This document shows positions 62,024 through 64,000 of a stretch of DNA of 64,000 bases, in pieces (position 1 is the stretch's first letter; each line of letters starts with the position of its first letter). Where the stretch lies: positions 1-64,000 of the forward strand of contig JAVHPJ010000175.1 in the NCBI GenBank assembly GCA_036170535.1, written 5' to 3'. Source of the stretch: SSF53 sp036170535. Lineage in GTDB: Bacteria > Spirochaetota > Leptospiria > Leptospirales > Leptonemataceae. The notes beneath the pieces are model-generated. The model had not been told where the DNA came from, made no database searches, and saw only the letters and a program-made list of their open reading frames with translations. The position numbers and the translations under genes were made by a program.

Positions 62024-64000
62024 GAATCCCCGGCGCCGGCATACTGAGTCCGGAAAATGGCCAGCCGACGTTCTGATGGTCGGGCGCAGAACATACCGTA
62101 GCGCCGGCCGTCCAGCTCGCCGACGCCGCGGAGGAAGGCGTAGATTACACCGCCAAAATTTCTCTCATAGCTGTAGCCGCGGACCCTCTGGGCCAGATAG
62201 CGATCCAGGGCGTCGACATAGACGTAATACTGCAGCGGATAGCGCGCTTCCCGCATGGACCGCCGCAAGGAGGGACCGTCATAGTTCCGACGGTCGTTTC
62301 CGAGGAAGTTGGATTTCCAATCCAGCAAGAAATAGCGCCGATCGGTCAATGCGGAGCTGTCGGAACTATTGCCGACCTCGGGTCCCAGTGCGAAAACGAG
62401 ATCAATAAAGCCCATCATAAAGCCGGCCGGTCGGTCCGTCAGTGCACGCGCGGGATCTGCGCCGGCCGATGGGCGTCCCCCGGGACCAACGACAAGAAGC
62501 TCGGGCTCGCGCGGCATCGGATAATAAAACGCCAGCTCGGGCAGGGCCTCCCCGGGCTCTACCTGCTGCAGGCGTCGCCCGCCGGGCAAGGGCGCATCCA
62601 GAACCGCTTCAATCATCCCGGCGATCGCCGGCCGCCATCGCGGATCGTAGCCGCCGCGTAATAGTTCCGACGCGATCAAGTCCCTGCGTCGCTCCGGCGC
62701 CGCCCGATACAGGCAGTCCGGGGAGCGGAATAACTCCTCGAACAGGCTGTGCAGGAAGATCCCCGGCTCGGCTCCGCGCGGAAAATTAAAGATGCTCCAC
62801 GCGTCCGCTTGCGGCTGTTCCAGCGAAGCAGGGCGCGACGATTGATCGTAGTCGCGCGCGTCATCAAAACTGCCGTCTCCCGCGCCGGCCTCCAGCGCCG
62901 CACGAGCGTACGCGGTAAAACTCTTGAGCGAAAAGCCGGGCCGGGCGCGCACCCCGCCTGGCAGCATACGTTCGCTCAGTTGTAGCGCTTGCTCCTGCCG
63001 ATCAAGCGGATGCGCCTCCAGACGGCGGTCTACGGTTGTTATCTGCAGCGCATCCGAACCAGCTCGATTTGCGAGGTTCTCGAGGGTCTTGATCCTCGTT
63101 TCGTCGTCATCCGCCGCGTCCGATCCCGCATGCAGTCGAAAGAGCGCGTAATCGGCGGCGCTTACGGTACTGCGCGAACCAGTTCGTCCAACGAATATAA
63201 CCAGCTTGCTTGCGGCGCGCGTGACAGCGACGTAAAACAGGCGCAGGTCTTCTTCCAAATTTTCTCGCGCCGCAAGTGCGCGTGCATTTTGCACATCTTC
63301 GGCCGTAATGCCGGCTGCAGTAAAACCTTCCGGCGTCGGGCGATCACGGGAGGCAAGCAGCCGCGCAAAGACGGCGGGCAGCAAGGTCTCGCCGTGGTCA
63401 GCGGCCTCGTGGTAGATAACGTTTTGATCCGGGCGAATTGCGCGCGCGCGCCAGAGGAATGGGCAATACACTGTCTCGAACTCCAGACCCTTGCTGACAT
63501 GCACGGTCATGATCTGGACTGCGTCCTCGTCGCTTTCGAGCCGCAGCTGGCTGGAATCGTCGCGCGTCGCACCGGTCCGTCGCTGCCGCCGCAGCCAACG
63601 AATGTCAGCGTCCGGTCCGGAGTTCGCCGCAGCATGAATGAGTTCTGCGATATGCAATATGTTAGTGAGGCTTCGATCTCCGCCGACGCGCCGCAATAGC
63701 GAAGTGCGCAAATCGAATCCTGGCTCATATTCTTCGTTGAGCAGGCGTTGAAACATCGCCATAAAACCGCGCCGACGCCAGAGGCGGGCATGTTCTTGAA
63801 ACTGTAGCGAGACGCGTTCTAACTCCGCAGGCGAGTCAAAAATTTCGGTAACGCGCACTGCAGTGCAGCCCCACAGCGCAGTGGTCAGAGCGCGCTTCAG
63901 CCATCGCCGATCGCCGCCGGAGTCTACGGCCTGTAATATGATTTCCAGGTCAAACGCTTCAGGCGCCTGAAATACGCTGCGATCGCTGCGCAGAGCGCTG
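62020..64000 (-). CDS. recB: Exodeoxyribonuclease V subunit beta (RecB), 5' end beyond window
   Basis: The reading frame runs off the right edge; its N-terminal helicase part is missing. Visible are ALRSDRSVFQAPEAFDLEI, the UvrD-type VHVSKGLEFETVYCPFLW, LFYVAVTRAASKLVIF, and the C-terminal nuclease domain: LHSLFEELF, GFIDLVFALGPE and FLLDWKSNFLG (the D-x-K nuclease motif). Three exact motif copies sit in the gene; in the nuclease domain they add NSSDSS between FALGPE and YFLLDWKSN, and RRNYDG after FLG, longer than the Escherichia coli loops that I recall. Its stop overlaps the recD start. Confidence 0.92.
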   Translation of the reverse strand, partial: SALRSDRSVFQAPEAFDLEIILQAVDSGGDRRWLKRALTTALWGCTAVRVTEIFDSPAELERVSLQFQEHARLWRRRGFMAMFQRLLNEEYEPGFDLRTSLLRRVGGDRSLTNILHIAELIHAAANSGPDADIRWLRRQRRTGATRDDSSQLRLESDEDAVQIMTVHVSKGLEFETVYCPFLWRARAIRPDQNVIYHEAADHGETLLPAVFARLLASRDRPTPEGFTAAGITAEDVQNARALAARENLEEDLRLFYVAVTRAASKLVIFVGRTGSRSTVSAADYALFRLHAGSDAADDDETRIKTLENLANRAGSDALQITTVDRRLEAHPLDRQEQALQLSERMLPGGVRARPGFSLKSFTAYARAALEAGAGDGSFDDARDYDQSSRPASLEQPQADAWSIFNFPRGAEPGIFLHSLFEELFRSPDCLYRAAPERRRDLIASELLRGGYDPRWRPAIAGMIEAVLDAPLPGGRRLQQVEPGEALPELAFYYPMPREPELLVVGPGGRPSAGADPARALTDRPAGFMMGFIDLVFALGPEVGNSSDSSALTDRRYFLLDWKSNFLGNDRRNYDGPSLRRSMREARYPLQYYVYVDALDRYLAQRVRGYSYERNFGGVIYAFLRGVGELDGRRYGMFCARPSERRLAIFRTQYAGAGDS
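62278..62291 (-). repeat. Dispersed motif GTCATAGTTCCGAC inside recB
   Basis: Exact copy; on the coding strand it reads as RRNYDG, in the loop just after the nuclease DWKSN motif. Confidence 0.9.
62359..62370 (+). repeat. Dispersed motif GTCGGAACTATT inside recB
   Basis: Exact core copy; on the coding strand it gives GNSSDS, in the loop before YFLLDWKSN. It is inverted relative to the copy at 62278, 68 bp away. Confidence 0.9.
62659..62671 (-). repeat. Dispersed motif TAATAGTTCCGAC inside recB
   Basis: Exact core copy; on the coding strand it reads ASELLRGG (frame TCG GAA CTA TTA), a third reading frame of the same word. Confidence 0.9.

Noticed and set aside
8070..62671. The dispersed word as CRISPR, attC or IS ends
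   Set aside because: Spacing is irregular, copies are only 10-14 bp, there are no cas, integrase or transposase genes, and no flanking target duplications are visible.

Overview
The window is ordinary-looking chromosomal DNA from a GC-rich, Gram-negative spirochaete, most likely a member of the Leptospirales. The evidence is the flbD-motA-motB-fliL flagellar motor run, a Kdo transferase (so an LPS-type outer membrane), several lipoproteins with loose spirochaete-style lipoboxes, a 7TMR-DISM/SpoIIE phosphatase, and a gene resembling DUF1564, a family I associate with Leptospira. The species cannot be named from the sequence. The genome is gene-dense: I find no gap above about 300 bp, and no rRNA, tRNA, insertion sequence, prophage or CRISPR array. 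I found no promoter I would defend base by base.

Layout. 0-4.5 kb: the end of an MBOAT acyltransferase gene coupled to a CPBP-like membrane protein, then the flagellar motor genes. 4.6-14.7 kb: surface and envelope genes (phosphodiesterase lipoprotein, waaA), an AAA ATPase, a DUF4416/lipoprotein/bifunctional-nuclease run, a coiled-coil secreted protein, a cobalamin adenosyltransferase and tmk. 14.7-23.3 kb: a large membrane protein, rarA, phoU and several unknowns, a nucleotidyltransferase and a ClC channel. 23.3-27.3 kb: a minus-strand run with a histidine phosphatase overlapping a degenerate acyl-CoA-synthetase-like gene, then gluQRS, DUF1801 and GFA genes. 27.5-38.4 kb: a membrane patatin, a BASS transporter, msrA, a nudix gene, a DUF4105 (Lnb-like) gene directly after a plsC-type acyltransferase gene, a cellulose-synthase-like glycosyltransferase and fumC. 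38.4-48.5 kb: signalling (SpoIIE phosphatase, GGDEF), purL, a GTPase, a TPR lipoprotein and a C-terminal processing protease. 48.5-64 kb: housekeeping (nadB, a biotinyl protein, mazG, murB, rimI, dprA, topA, a thiolase, recD and the 3' part of recB).

The most striking unexplained signal is a short dispersed word, GTCGGAACTA and its complement TAGTTCCGAC. I count 15 exact copies: two at 8.1 kb and thirteen between 42.9 and 62.7 kb, in both orientations. They lie in intergenic gaps, over a stop codon, and inside reading frames, where they give recurring peptides such as NSSD or HSSD. One intergenic pair forms a 12-bp inverted repeat and another gap, before topA, holds two exact copies plus a variant. 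A second theme is lipid and acyl chemistry at the envelope: MBOAT, plsC, a DUF4105/Lnb-like protein, patatin, and an adenylate-forming enzyme that has lost its core motifs.
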